Positions 8,791-23,100 of a DNA stretch of 64,000 bases are shown here, piece by piece (the stretch's first letter is position 1; each line of letters starts with the position of its first letter). This DNA comes from Blasia pusilla. Lineage: Eukaryota; Marchantiophyta; Marchantiopsida; Blasiales. The notes under the pieces were generated by a model, which was not told where the DNA came from, did not search any database, and saw only the letters and a list, made by a program, of their open reading frames with translations. The DNA lies in assembly GCA_050084515.1 (NCBI GenBank), contig CM114272.1, forward strand, positions 55,614,001-55,678,000, written 5' to 3'. The position numbers and the translations under genes were made by a program.

Positions 8791-10450
8791 TAAACCCTAA
8801 TCCCTATATTGGAGAGATAGTTTGGTATATAATGATGTGTTTCTCTAATTTCCATGTTTGAATATGATTTCCAATATTTTGGGCTGTATGCATAATGACC
8901 ATGATATATGATATATAGTAGTATTTAGCTTGTTTGGCTCAATAGTATTGATTGTAATAAAATATATATGAGTCCCATCAAGGGATAAGATATATTGGAA
9001 TTTAGCTTTAAATATAGATCTATTGTGGGCACGATCAAGACTTGGAGATGGAGGGATATTATTTGCAATTTATCATAATTTGCGTAACCAAAATCTTTCA
9101 ATATGAGAGTTTAATCATTTTATATATCTCAATGTATCGAGCGAAAAACATATTTCGCATTAAGCAAATATATTGCTCTTTGACTCAAAATTTTCCTCTA
9201 AAATAGAACTTGCATTGACAAAAATGTTTTTAAGTTGCCCTCCAACAACCATGAATTTTTTCAATCCTTATATATGTAAAAATGGTCGAGAGGATGCTAA
9301 AATCTCTATAAAATCTCACTTTGTCCTACAATATACTCGACTCAAAAGGCTCCATGAGTCCATAGTCGTTTGACTACGCAACAAGATGTTCGAAGGAAAA
9401 ACTTAAACTACTTTTAAATTTTCTTGGTATACTTAAATGAGATTCTCCATTTTGTTTCCTCCTTCACAAATAAATTCTTGATGACTTACTGAAAATAGGT
9501 AGCCTCAAATTCAAATACATGCAATTTTTTAAGCATCCTCGCAATATTTCCAATGCTTCCATTTTTCCAAATGAGAAAATTTTCCCGAAAATGACCGGTT
9601 AAGTAAGTTTAACTATGAGTCGCCCTTGGCGTAGACACACGACCCCCATACTCTAAACCCAAAACACCTTTTTGAAAAAGTGATAGCCCAATCATCATAA
9701 AACCCAAAGTGAGGAGTTTCAAGTCCTTTTGATTGGTCATCATAAACTTATGGGATGTGGCGTGAACCACAATAACTGGTCATTCAAATTTGTGACCATT
9801 TTGAGTTGGATAACGATTGGGAAAATTTCCATTTGGATGTTCTCACCCTCTTGAGACGAAAACATGTGTGTGTGTGTATATGTCGGGGGTGTGCTTTGTG
9901 TATGATTGTCATCAAAATAGAAGGGAGGAACGAGGCATGGCCAGGTTGAAATGCACATACCCCCAATTGGTATAGAACATGAATTTGTCTTCTTTGGAAA
10001 CCACACCAGGGTTCGGGTAGTTTTTTCACGCGATCCGGTACATTGTCGGAATGTCAAATCGGAAACGGTAATTTTGGTTTTTGAACCGGTTTGGAGATAC
10101 GAAATACAAAGGACCTGTTCGAATCCAACCGGTTTTTCGAAGGCAATTTTAGAATCAATCGGAAATTCTCAAATTTAACCGGCTAGCATTACTCTTAACC
10201 CCGGATCTCCCGATCATTGAAGGACACATATGACTTCTAACTAATATGAAATTTCGGATACCAAAAAGAAATTATTACCATGAGCCGTAACTCGGAGCAT
10301 CGGGGTTACGACGTGGGCGTTAATCTCATAAACGCAATAAAGGATGACAAAGTGATAAATTAAAATTAAGAAATATATAAGGAATAGAAATGAGGAGCTC
10401 GACAAATTCCTACCCTGCGCAAGGACACGTTCCAGTCGCCCTAACATATC
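8786..10450. other. AT-rich intergenic DNA
   Basis: No coding sequence, repeat family or RNA gene recognised on either strand. Open frames are short and of low complexity. Confidence 0.5.
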
Positions 10451-10947
10451 CTAGCAGTCGTCAGCCCAATGCCCATTCCAGAACACACGACTAGCACGGA
10501 CTAACGGAGAGATCCAGTCCTACGTCGCTCTCCGGCCGGAGGACCAAACCCTTCCTATCACTTGTGAGCAGCGTCAACATTTCCCTTGTACGGAAAGATC
10601 AGATCGGATCCTCCGTTCCATTTGGGCACAGTTTCACATTTTCCGTTGAATGAATTAATTTTCTCGTCTGGAAGTTGGGCCCGGCGTCGTTCAGTACGAT
10701 GGCCGGCTCGAGAGCCGGACGGGCACTCGGCAGAACGGGCAGCGTAGCAAGTCAGACCGTCAGAAGTAGCGCATACGCTGGTCGGGAAGACGCCATATTT
10801 ACCGTGACGTTGACGAGGTAAATCTAAGGGGAGGTACGCGCCACAGAGAGGAAGGGAAATCTAAGAAGGTACGCCACAAGAGTAGGGCGAGTGTGACGAG
10901 CGCTGAAAAAGAAGGCAGCGACTGCAACGTCCGTCCAGTTGTGCGGC

Positions 10948-10981
10948 AGGCCGTTCCTGCGAAGCATAGCAGGAACGGCCT
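10948..10981. repeat. Perfect 13-bp hairpin
   Basis: AGGCCGTTCCTGC at 10948-10960 is followed by an 8-base loop and its exact reverse complement at 10969-10981. It lies inside the GC-rich island. It could fold in RNA or be a remnant of a small inverted-repeat element. Confidence 0.9.
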
Positions 10982-12281
10982 ATGCGTATCTATGCTATTA
11001 CTTACATGTGTGTTATATGTAGAATGTACGCTGGTGTCGGGACAAAGGAGGTGGGATGACATGACATGACGGAGGGTCCATGGGCGGATTCGGAACCTAC
11101 GAGCGCTGACATGTACAATACGGTACATGCGGCGAGGGGGGTGGCCCGCCCAGGCCCGGATGAGTGCCTGGTCTGCTGCCCTCGACCGAACTTTAATTGC
11201 AACTGCTGACCGTCGAATCCGGGTCGCAGATCTCGGGCCCCCCGGCGATTTCGAGCGCGATGAGATTCGCTCGCAGAGGGACCTGGGGAGCAGAGCGGGT
11301 AAACTCGGAATGTACCGGTCTAGGCCAACATATAGAAATGCGCGCGGGGAGAAATAGGATCGGCGAGTAAGTAGTGCATGTGAAAAGGGGATCATTTATT
11401 TACTTACTTACGCTGTGGTGGCCGGGGCTGATTTTTATTTTCAGAAGAGCGGACAGCATGCCGCGCAGCAGAACAGAGCGACCAGTTCAGTGAGTGGATG
11501 AAGTCAGTGATCCGTCAGTGGATCTCATCTCACTCACTGACTCCACGCGGCTTGGGAAAAGGCGACAGTGGGGCCCGACCACCGTCGGAGCGAGCGAGAC
11601 TGGGAAGAAGAGGGAGGGAGCGCACAGCGCATCGGGGATCGCATCTGCTCCTGTAGTCGGAACTCCAGTTGCGTTGGCTGGCCACGTTGCTTCCTCCTAG
11701 CCGAGCTGCCATCCCGATTAGAAGAGAAAAGGGAGAAAATTGGCTCGCACGCCGTTGAAAAACTCCAAGGGCCCCAAATTGTGCGACGCAAATCGCGTCA
11801 GGATTTTTGGGTCGTTTCCATCTATTGCGCAGGGCAATTGCACGCAATTCGGTGAGGCGACAGGGTGTCTACGCGACTTGGAGTTGAGGGGAAGCGTGCT
11901 GTGTCGCTGATTGGCGGTGACCTCCGCCACTGGTGGGGTCACCTCGCAGCTGGGATCTACCTCTACCATGTCATAGGCCCGGATAAGAAAGGCGAAAGTA
12001 TTTCGTCTCAGATTCTCTCCCTCGCTGCAGTAGCGACTGTCTAAATTTGGCGCGGATATGCCACACTCGGTTTCCTTCTCCCAACTTGGCAGGGACAAGG
12101 AACATTCTACCCTGCCATGCTTTCGCTTGCGAGAAGCCTAACCCTCGCTCCAGAAAATCGGCTCCTAAACCTATTCCCCAAACGACTGTAGTTATACCAC
12201 GGCCGAGTGACCTGGTCCTAATTGTATCGAATCGGATAACGCTTTGCGCCTTCTAAGAATTCTTCGCGCAATCATTTCCCC

Positions 12282-12298
12282 GTGCCTTTAAAAGGCAC
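12282..12298. repeat. Short palindrome GTGCCTTT/AAAGGCAC
   Basis: Eight-base arms separated by one base. The centre TTTAAAAGG also resembles a TATA-like core. It lies in the GC-rich island. Confidence 0.5.
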
Positions 12299-12413
12299 CA
12301 CCTTGGTACTTTAACTATGCCTTAAGAAACGCAGCTTGCGCATGGATGTTCGAAACGACCTATTCCGCCCACGAATCATTGGATGGATTGCTCCGCGGCG
12401 AAACCAGTGGTGG

Positions 12414-12430
12414 ATATATATATATATATA
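12414..12430. repeat. (AT)n microsatellite
   Basis: A short alternating AT tract inside otherwise GC-rich sequence. Confidence 0.8.
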
Positions 12431-13499
12431 CCTTGGAGATCAGGCGAGTGGCCTCCCCGTGGCCTCGCTACCTAGTTTGGAACTTCAGGGAGAACCGGGG
12501 TTACGTGTTGGAGCCAGCATGCCAAAATTACGATTCCCGCTTTTTATTCGCAACTCCCGGACAAAACTTGCTCGGCAATAGAGATATTCTTTTGTATTTG
12601 CATTTAAAAGCCGGTTCAGACTACCATTTCGGCTTTCTAGTCTGTAAACCACCGGTTTAGAAAAAAACTCCCAGACCTTGGCAGGCGCTGCCAGAGCGCT
12701 TGCTTTCGGTTTTCAATGCTCGGGTTAACTAACCTGAGGAGGGATCAGGTGCGAGTTACATTCTTAGGAAACCTCGGAGGAAACTTGTCAGCGGTTTGTT
12801 CCCGTCACCCGTGGTAGTCTTTGGCCTTTCCACCATAATCCCCTCTACGAGACACGAGTGGCAATAATTATCGTACTCATGAAGTAGGTCACAATCACAA
12901 TTAGTCACGGTTAGCTATAAGCCTATAACTAAAGCAAAACCGAACATGGATAGATAGCTAGAGTCAAACGCTACGGCCCTAGTTTCCCCCCTTCGGAGCA
13001 GCTTCCCCCATTGCGACCCGGCCACGGGCAGCTTTGGATCCCCGTCAACCACACAGCCGGCACCGGGAAGTTCGGGAACGCGAGCTTTGGATCCCCCGTA
13101 GATCAACCAAGGTCAGTTCCAGGGCTCCCGCGGTGCCCACCGCCGGCCCGCCGGCAGGTAAGCGAGTTGGCAGTTGCAGGTCAGCTCTACAGTATCCAGG
13201 ACAGTGGTGTCTCGCACACGGCACCATACGATTCTCTCGATCTATACGATAACGGTACTGAGTACTGTTGCCATTTGCCACGCGGCGCAATACCACAAGA
13301 GTTAAGTTTCCGCAGATTACGCAAGGAAGAAATCTTCTTGAGGACATTAAAACTTTCGAAATAAAAATATCGAGCATCAAGACCCTAACCCTTACCTTAA
13401 GAAAGCGTCTATAAATAACAATCCGCACGAACTTGGCTCCGAAGCTCCGGCCTTGGAACCGGCGACGATGCGCAGTAACGTTTCTCGAATGTCCGGTAT

Positions 13500-13620
13500 A
13501 TACATGAAAATATATATGTAGAAAAAAGATGGAAACCCATTACGATACAAACGAGGGGGTATGGAGACCAAAAAAGGCCGTCAAGAGACCGGAACCGGCC
13601 CCGAGGAGAAAGAAGGGGGC
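13500..13620 (+). repeat. Dispersed repeat, copy A
   Basis: Closely resembles the reverse complement of 25167-25270. Shared features are an AT-rich start ending in ATGTAGAAAAA, a GATGG(G)AAACCCAT hairpin core, a purine-rich GAGGGGG-ATGGAGAC block and an end reading GGAGAAAGAAGGGGGC. Copy A carries about 18 extra bases. It may be a small non-autonomous transposon; I do not recognise the family. Confidence 0.7.
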
Positions 13621-13624
13621 GGTA

Positions 13625-16070
13625 TATACAAGTCACTTCGTTGTCGCCTATTCCTTTGAGAGCGGCCCTAAGCCACATACTACGCTTGCAATAGTCGGAG
13701 GAGAAGTAAGGACAATGATACTCGGAGCAATTCGTTAGCTTGACGGTGGTTGAGAAACAGACACACCGGATGTTCAATGAATCTAGGCGCTTCTGGGAAA
13801 CGATCTACACCGATTATACTGTGAAGGGCTGAAATTTTCCGAATTGTAAATCAAATGGGAAAAATATAAGAGACTAGAAAGGTGTTATGCGGTGCGTATT
13901 AAATAGAAAAATGTTTGAAAATTTGAGATAAGTCGTGAGGGGATTAATGAGGCTACACACAAATTCCAAGTTTTTTGTCTTAATATTTTCTTACTTTCCA
14001 ATTGTAATATAAATTATTCGAAGATAATGATAAACCTTCTCCCTTTCTCGCTAAGAAGTCTCACTTATTATTGGGTGAGAGATTCAGAATTCCAGCTACG
14101 AATGGGCTTGGAGTGATCTCGAAAAACCTCGATTTCAAGATATCATACACAAAATATCATGTAGTGTACATTATTATCGTAAGGGGTGCAAATTTTCAAA
14201 ACCTCATATAGTTTCCTTTTTCCCCTCTTTTCTGTATTCGTAGTGTAATCTCATTTTACGACGTACCGCGCGTATTCATATGTGCACATGGCCAACATCG
14301 ACAAAGAACCACTGTCCAAGGGATAAATACCACCGCCTTCATGCGAGCGTTTAGTACAGGGGGAACATGGGAAGAGAATACGAACATCTATTCTCTCTTT
14401 TATGGCATATTTAGTATAATTCCTTCCCTCTATGATGGGGACGCCGAAGTGTACGCATGCATTTGATGACACTATTATAAATTGAATTGGAGCATGACAT
14501 ATTTATTTCCTTATAAAAATTAGTTTTTGCATCTCTCTTTTATTTAAGAAGAACAGACTTTAAAATATCGGTGCATAGGACTTTTTATAATGGAAGAATG
14601 TTCCTTCTATAAAGGTACTGCCATGTCACTTTTCCCTCGCCTTTCGTGTGTGTCACTCTTGTTTTATTGCATAACGGGGATCCCTTGTCATTCATTCATT
14701 GGATTTTCCCCTCGAGTGTTTGCACTTTTCCTCTTTGTGTCGAAGGGAAATAATATGGGGAAGGGGTTGCGTCGACAGGTGTTCATGTATACGATCTCAA
14801 ATACCAGGAGCAAACCGATAAGGGGTAGACAACGGCTTCTCCACGGTGTCATACGATTTAACAAAATCCAAAAAGAAGAGATAATAATAACAAAATTCAA
14901 GTTGAGAGCAAAGCTTGTGAGGACAAAGGTTTTATGAGAGAATTTTCTTAAAATACTTCTGACGTTTAAAAAGAGGCTTGAAAAGAACCCATAAATCTGA
15001 TCAAAATGTAGAATTTTCATTTGTTATATCTATATTCTTATTGAAATATGGGGATTACTATAGGGGAAAGGAAAAATAACCGAAAGAAATGAATTCTCTA
15101 TTAGAAGTGAAGCCTTTCTTAAAATCTAGCTATTTTATGGGGACTCTATCCCAGACGGTTTATTTTCTGACTTGTGGCCCGGTTCCATTGGTTGAGTGTT
15201 TGTGGTCGATTTGATTGATGTGATTTGATACCTCTATGTGCTAAATCGCATCTTCCAGAGGGAGCCATACAACTGGTAGTCTTTGATCATTCTTTAGAGT
15301 CGATTAAAGGCTTTAGAGTCGAGAAGGGAGAGACGGGTCTGTATCGGCTACTATTTTGACGGTGGAGCAAGTGGAGTGGAGCGTGTGGAGGCGGCGCTGC
15401 AGTCAAGCTAAGTTTGAAGCATGAGGGAGCTGCTGAAGAGAAAATTGCTGCCAGCTGAAGTGAGGAAATATCCAGAACCAACATTCCTACGAGCTACGTG
15501 CTACTCAGATCAAATGTGTGCCATCTGTGATTGAGTAGACAATTGAGTGAGCCGCTTTTACCGGCGTGAAAAAGGTACTTTAATATTCTGGCTATGTGCG
15601 CTTTGCACCAAGTAAGCACGAGTTGATCACGCATAGCATTCGGAACGAGTCAGGCTCAGAATAGAGAGATCCGCACCTCGTGATTCCTGACCCTGGTTGT
15701 ATTCTGTATGTGTTGTGTGCATGCTTCCTGTGATTGCTGTACAATGAATCGACATAACGAGAAAATCGTTGCACGTTCTCTCAATCCCGGATGTGAAACA
15801 TGAGGATTACAATGTGGGGCTCCAAGCAGGCGCGATGGCGCTGAAGGCAGGTGGGGTCTGATGATGGCTATGAGAGATGGATTTGGGATCTTCGCGTGAG
15901 GGATACTGTCCGCCCGAACTTTGGAAAGCTTACGGATTTTAAGAATTGAAACTTGCTCTATGAGCCTACGGAGAAGACAATCATCTAGTCTGGGCAGGAT
16001 TGAGAGGGAGTATTTTTCCAGGATTTTGGGCTTCCACGTCTCGCAGGCATCAAAGCAACGACCCTATAAC
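13625..16070. other. Intergenic DNA, no gene recognised
   Basis: Mixed composition. A 115-codon open frame at 14590-14937 (+) starts MEECSFYK and has a hydrophobic stretch, but it matches nothing I know and overlaps an equally long frame on the other strand. I see no conserved motif. Confidence 0.4.
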
Positions 16071-16072
16071 TC

Positions 16073-17120
16073 TCAAATCCACGAACAAAAGCCACTAATG
16101 AGCCTGTCAACTCCACAAGTAATGTCTGTTAACGAATCAACCCAACCAACCAGCCACTCGGAAACCATCGCTTCACTACAATCAATAAAAAAATGCAAAA
16201 CGTCCCGAGACGTCCCGTTGTGAAAACAGGACATTGTGGAAACGGGACAATAATGTTGTACTCGTTGCATAGTCAAGCCGTCTGCATTTGCAACACTGCA
16301 GAAATTTAAAACAAAAGAATTTGATACTCGTAATAGACAACAAATTACCAGACACAATGATATTTTCGTCAAGAGGAAGATCACTCCATCAACGGAAATA
16401 GTACCTATTGACCTCTCGGCAATGGCAGCGTGATGATCTTCTCATGAACGGTGGTCCTGCAGAGAGGGAGGATCTTCTCTCTCAACCTTTGTTCATGTGA
16501 AGGGAATTTAGCGTAAGTTGAGCTGAGATGATCGGATTTTCTCGTGATAGGTTTTCAAGAAGAAGATTGCTTTGGAAATGTCAATGTGTCACGGTAGCTA
16601 ACGCCGACATGAGTCAGTCGAAAGAGATCAACATTGATAGACCTTGATTATGAAAGAGGAGATTCCTAAAGTTCATTCGTTTTGGGATCGGCATATGAGA
16701 GCGACCAGAGCGATTCGGGGATCATTTTCGGGTCCAAAATTTTACAATCAGGAATTCTGTCACACCACAAAATTTCATGGCCAGCGTGAACTTCAAAGCG
16801 CCATACGAAGGCAGATATTTGTGGTGATTAATCTAAACTGATGTCTTCATGGCTTACGTTATACAACACAGGGCCTGTTTCATCCAAAAAATCAAGAGCA
16901 TCTTTTTGTGTGATTAGAATGTGGATGAACACAATTTTATTGTGTAGGTCATTCTTATGAATCGGAATTTTTGGCCAAAAACAACGAGGCCTGTGGAGCC
17001 ATCAAGCTTCCCAATTAACCTATTTAGTATCCGACATCTGCTGCATGTGGGTGTGTGTTTTAGGACGTTCATTGTCCGCACCATACGTCTCGCAAATGTA
17101 GGTACGTTGTGAATCGCCAT
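16073..17120 (-). pseudogene. Possible LINE retrotransposon remnant (C-terminal zinc-binding region)
   Basis: On the minus strand, 16914-17120 reads FARRMVRTMNVLKHTPTCSRC and 16073-16384 contains HNGTSRDVLHFFIDCSEAMV. Both resemble the Cys/His-rich domain found after the reverse transcriptase in plant LINE proteins (ARRG...CPRC...E.LHLFDC pattern). No reverse transcriptase core was found nearby, and the two parts are in different contexts. The assignment is tentative. Confidence 0.3.
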
Positions 17121-17124
17121 CTGT

Positions 17125-20100
17125 ATCTATAACCAGACCTCCGTCCAAACTATGCCCCGTAACCATCTTTTATCCTTGCTAATTTGGCGCCTAAGCATCG
17201 CACATGCATTCTTAATCATAAATTTTGGTTCTTAATTCACACCATGCGCATCTTTTGGATGCATTTGTTTTCTCCACTCAATTCTTTTACATCATGGGAC
17301 TGAAAAATGAATTCCGTTCGATTCAATACGAGAAATACATTTATACAAAACTTTTAAGAAGCTTCACAGTTTCTAGTACTAAATACCTCATATTTTTAAA
17401 CTTCCCTTGGAAAAAAATAAAAATGTTGTCACAAAATGGATTAGAAAAGCATTTCAAAACCCATCACGTAAGTGACAAGTTGTCCCCATATCATGGTATC
17501 CGTGTAGTTCAACTAGGCTACATCTTTAGAATTGAAATTAAATTAAATTGAAATATACTATTAAAGATGGTGCGGTCTTAGAACTTGCGTCCTAAATTAC
17601 AACTCACTTTCCTCATCATTCATATCCACTTTATTATGAAAATAAACCTCAAAAGAGGACAAAGAAAGGTAATAACATCTAAAAAAGGAGTAAAAAATGC
17701 ACAATGGGATGCAAAAATTAAATGGCAACTAGCCAACACAAACACCAACTCAACAAGCTCCACGATTGATATCCAGAGACAAATCTGGCAAGAACACTAG
17801 TAGGTTGGTCAGACATGAACAAACAATGAGGCGGGCGACCCCCACCACCTCCACACGACGTATCAGTGCCACGGCTGTGCACATCGTAAGGCCATTGAGA
17901 CGCATAGCCAAAAATAAGTAGTAACTACACAGAGAAGAGGACTATGGGAAGCGACAAGGTGATAATTCTCGAGGGAGTTGTAGGCACATGTTTTGAGGAA
18001 ATTATCAAAAGACACATGTAAGTGATCAAAGAATTCCACGACGAAAGGGATAAATCCATTATTCGCATGTCTCACAGCATAACTTACCTCCTTGATTAGT
18101 TATGCTCGTATGGCTTGACACCAAGTTAGAACGTATTGGATTAACAACCACCACATCATCTAGTATCCGGAATCCACCTCGAGACATAACAAGATCAAAT
18201 CTCCTACAAGAGGTTGCTTGTGTGGTTTAAGGTAGGACACGAAGCTCCTCTTGCCCAACGGTGTATCCTGCAGTACGAGCGACCGATGCTATCGCCTCTC
18301 TACTAAGATCATGTGTGGCCGTTCGTTCTCCACCATGTGTACATCAGAGAATATGGATACCCTTTGCATCAATGGGTTCTGCATACACAATTTGACACAC
18401 CTAACAGAGAAGGATAGGGAAGTCTAAGATGTAACCGCAAAGCTGTCAAGAATATACTTTGAGGTAGAGGAAATGGAAGAATAAGAGGATTTATAGTAAA
18501 CTATGTCCCTGCTCCTAGACTCGCACATGAAGGTTGACGAGCTCCATGAGCATCAGAGGATGCCTCACAGAGAAAATGCTGGAAAAGTTGATTCGGTGCA
18601 AATTCTCAAAGATATGTTCTTGGAGTCGATCAAGCCCTTCCGTAATCAATTGATTGAAAGGGATAGAATTGGTTGCATAATAAGACGAAGAAGAGCTCGG
18701 GAAGATCTCAGTTTTTTTTTTTTTTTTAAATAACACGTCCCCCTCTTTTATATGGACGACATGATCCATCAACATAGATGTATATACTTGCAGAAACCTT
18801 GAAGCCATAATAAGTGCCACCAATGCCCAACTCCCCAAAAAAGATGCTCAAGCAAATGCGAATGTGCAGGAAAGGTCCACCCCTCCAGAAGAAATAGGCA
18901 AGATAGCTTGTTGTGAAACCAAGACACCATCCTCTCCCTCAAATCTATTCGGACCAAAAGTTGCCAAAACGATGAAAGAACCTTGAAGTGGGAGGACAAG
19001 TGCGAAGAAGGTGTAGCGACCCTCATGATCAAACGAGCACCAAAGCGGAACATCGGAACACTAGCGGGCTCACGCTAGGATGGTTTGCGCATTGGAGTGG
19101 TCTCGGAGAAGAGACAAGAGACGAGATGCAAGCGAGGCTTCGCGTTTCATATGTTGTGGTCGCGACTGAGAAACCTGGACCAAATGTGGATCAAGACTTG
19201 AGAGGAGTCAAGTCTAGGAAGTGGGTCGCCAAAGGAAGGAATCCGGATTTGAGACGCCACTAGCGTTTGAGAGTTTCCGACTGTATTTATGGCCATAACT
19301 TTTAGCGCCAAGATCCGTTTGGAACGAGTAAGAGTGTGTTGAAAATATTATGGAAAGCCGGTTCAGACGCACTAAAGATCTCTACAAACGCATAAGTAGC
19401 GGTTGAGAAAAAACCCGAAAACAATTGTAAGTAGAGTCGGGCTGAGGGCCACAATGAAAGGCCCGATTATCCTTTTCTAAAGGGGAGGGGTTATTGGAGA
19501 ACCCCAGAAGTACTAGTAAGGGGGAAGGTCTCCAAGGGTGCTTGGGACTCGAACCCCACTTTGGGCACCGCGGGGCAGCTCAAGGGCATGGAACGGATCG
19601 GGAGTTTGGGAGTTGGGCTTTAAAACCTGAACCAAGTCTATTGAGGTGATTCTTAGGGATCCCTCTTGGATTCCAACCCGCGATTCAATTACTTGGGTCC
19701 CGATTAGGAACTCGCACGAGGTCCGTTGAACAGTTGGAACCGCTACGCGCGCAAGTGCCGTTTTAGGTTCCTGGACTAACCAGAAAGTCTGTTCCAAGTC
19801 TTGAAAAACTTGTCATGTTAGGAACCTAGGAAGTAAGGAAGGTTGAGCTTGATGAGATGCCGAGTTGAGGAGTCGGTGAGTTGGAAAGTCGCTTGATCCA
19901 AAGCTAGACTAACGTGAGTGCGTTTGGGTGCAGGTCGGCGATGAGAGCGTGTCCTACTGAACATACGCTTCCGCAACATTAGAGATTGACGTTCAAAGAG
20001 AGTAGGCACACGACATAAAGTAGGAAGGACATTGTAGAAAACATTTGGAGAGAATCCCATAAGCTAGTTGAGGATCACCTAGATGAGGTAACAATTCCAC

Positions 20101-23100
20101 GTCTTTCAAAAAGGCCTCATCCACAAACTTCAAGACATAGTCGATGAAGCCAATTGGGACCCCAACAACCCTAACCTCTTCAATGCAGATGGGAAAATCA
20201 AGAGTAGGTGGGATGAAAGTTGAGGGAAGGCATGAAGGAGACCATACCGGACATTAACTAGGTTCGATTTTAAGGTTCAAGAAAGAGAGTTGTTCCACAA
20301 AATGGGTATAAGCAAGAACTATATCATAAGGAGGACCTATAATGTGAGTGTCATCAGAGATAGAAGGGAAAAGACAAGATGGAAATGTTTGGGCAGATGC
20401 TCGGAGGGCATGAAAATGGGCAATGGCAAAGAGTGGAATTCACTAGTCACTTATTCAAGATACATGCCCTAGAGAATAAGCTTCTTCTCCTCCCATTGTT
20501 ATATTTAAACCCTAGCATGGTTTAATCATTCAAATTTAAAAATCATTCTCCTTACCAATCCCTCTATATGATCCAAATAAATATGACCAAAAGTATTTTT
20601 GAGGGAATAGTGACATATCAAGTAGAAGAATAATTAAAAAAAAATCCCAATTCATATATAGATTACATGTTTTAGTGGGACGAGAAATTATCAATTTATT
20701 TATCCTCACAAAAGTCTATTATACAATCCTTGGAGAAGCTATTTTTTTCTTTAAAATTCTATTTCTTCTCGGAAAGTAAGGTTCTTTAAAAATAGGTTCA
20801 CACGTGTTTAGGATAGAATAAATTCTGGATTTCACGTGTGAATATAATAATTAGATCCCATCTAAGGTCTATACACACTTATAAAAACTTTGTAGCAAGG
20901 TTTTGAAAATAAATCATAAATTCTCTCATAACCTCGAATTAAACTCTTTCATTTTATGAAAAAAAGAATTTACAAGGTGAGATCAAACTATTGTATAAAT
21001 ATTTGCATAATCTTAAATCTTACATAGTGATATTCTAAAATGTAAAATACAAAACTACATATTTTGTTCATCACACATGCATTCTTACTACTATGTTTCC
21101 TATTTGATATTTATTTCCAGGTTTTGAAGTTGGAGCGTTGGAATAGAACGAATATCAAATTGTGACGGGAAGTTAAACATCAATTAGAGTAAGCCTTTCG
21201 TGGAGATTTGAAATCGTATTTTTTACGAACGGATATTTTCGTCTGAAAACTTAGATGCATATTGAAGTCTGGATTACGGGCACAATTATTCTAGTGGAAG
21301 TTTTGACGAGTGAAGAGCGTTTCTTTTGAAACGCTAAGAACCTTTTATCAAAGGTGTCATTAAAGGTTCGATCGTCTTTTGTTTCCTATGTCTTCTATTA
21401 CATTAAAGCCTTACATGAGGACGGGAAAAAAATGGCGATCGAACCTCTATCCAAAGGCGGTCTTGGATATGAATCTTTATCGAACAAGATTTATTCCATT
21501 GTGACCTAGCCACGGGTGATTTTGCTCGTGAATTCCTAGGGAGGAAGGCTCACGTCTTGGAGATCATATATGAGATAAGAGCGAGAGTGATCTCAATCCA
21601 CATAGTGTGAGTACGTGCGTAGTTCGCGTTGGCACTTAGCAGCATAGATTGTGGTTGTGATAAGATCCAAGTTTGGATAAAGCAACACCTTTGACCCGTG
21701 AAAAGAAGGATCTGTTTTCGATCTCGTTTAGGAGCCATAGGAGTCTTCTCCGGTGGCCTAACTAATTAGTTAATGATGAGTGGACCACGATGGCCTTGCT
21801 ATATCTTTCGTGGACGAACCGGAGCAGCTCCTAAACGACCACGTCCTCTTGGCCTTCCCGGACTTTCGGCCAAAATGTAGTGCCAACATTTAGTGAAGCT
21901 CAGCAAAGGAGCTCTAGTAACTAGTGAGCCAACTTCAAACGAAGAAAAAGTACCCAAACATTCCCATTAACATTCCCGTACAGCAAAAATTAATCCGCGA
22001 GTAGGAGACAATAGTGCTCACTATATATCTACCCATACAAAAATTATACTCGCAAAATGACTAAATAGCACGAGGAACAACGAAGAAAGAGATTCACCAA
22101 AAGAAATCGCTTTTCATCATTCCATGCCCTCATTTCCTCTCTTGTGAAAGTGAGAAAGTGCACCCATGAGCAGGAGGAAAACGAATAGGAGGAGGGGTGG
22201 GGACAGCCGTGAGAGAAGGGAAGAAAAACGGTAGCCTTCTCCGGAAGGGGTTCACTTGTACACTCCTGTCAATTGCTTGATAGGCCTCTCTTGTGGTCAA
22301 GGTGCTTCCCTTGCGGGGCGGAAATAACTTCACTTGTTTGGGCCCCTCATCTACAAATGTCTTTGGTAGCCAGCCGGTTGGGCAAGGTGTGTTCTTATCG
22401 GGCCAGGGTTACCATAGGAGGACAAGAGGAACCCCAACAAGTGTCATCATGTAGAGATCCCAACATGTTTGCTGAGTATATGGAGAAGTGAAAATAGGTC
22501 TTTTAGTTGGTGCAATCTGCCACTATTTCAACCCTAAGGTCTCACGGTGACAGGATTGTGAGGTCTTTTCCACCGCTGGATTTATGCCACCTTTCTCCCT
22601 TCGGATAAGAGGGTCAGGTTGAGTGGGGTTTGCTTGTTTACTGAAGCTCCGAGTCGATCTAGTGGATGCAAGGCATGAACCCTAATTGTTGTGGGTTATT
22701 AGGGGCACTCATTTCCTCCTGCACGGGAACGGAGGAAATTCCCGTGTAGTCCGCACGAATGGACTTTATTGAATAATAATAATAACTTTTTTATAAATAA
22801 TAATTTAAAAATTAGCATCGTCCTAAGGAAAACAAAAATTTCTTTCGGACGTCCCTAAAAATTGCCAAATTGCCAGAAACGGGATATAGGTACCCTTTTC
22901 TTCCCGGGGGCCTCCCAACTCCAGCAGTGAGAGGTCCTATTAGAACCATAACAAAATCTCGTATATACACTCGACAAGGTTTCGCTATTGCAACGGGCAA
23001 AAGTATTTAGAACGAAAACTTGTTTTGGATCGTGAAGTTGTTACTAAATGCCATGTTGAGTAAAAGTAATGTTGCTTAGGTGATGTTATTCTGGTTGCAC

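Larger units (their letters stand above)
10480..13490. other. GC-rich, CpG-rich island without a recognised gene
   Basis: Base composition changes sharply from AT-rich flanks to GC-rich with many CpG dinucleotides, which are depleted in the transposon copies elsewhere. This suggests sequence that is not methylated in the germline, such as a promoter or an unmethylated transcribed region. Several overlapping open frames exist (a 198-codon one at 10799-11395 minus, a 126-codon one at 11718-12098 minus), but they are rich in Arg and Ser, overlap each other on both strands and match no family I know. A 5'-leader or non-coding RNA exon is possible. Confidence 0.35.

Noticed and set aside
10111-10130. 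GTTCGAATCC, resembling a tRNA T-loop
   Set aside because: The flanking bases cannot form the 5-bp T stem, and no acceptor, D or anticodon arms can be found upstream.
10799-11395. 198-codon minus-strand open frame
   Set aside because: It is Arg/Ser-rich, overlaps frames on both strands in GC-rich DNA and contains no known motif. Probably a chance frame.
19540-19620. Minus-strand GGGTTCGAGTCCC, resembling a tRNA T-arm
   Set aside because: The stem has a mismatch, and there is no matching acceptor stem or anticodon arm at the right spacing.
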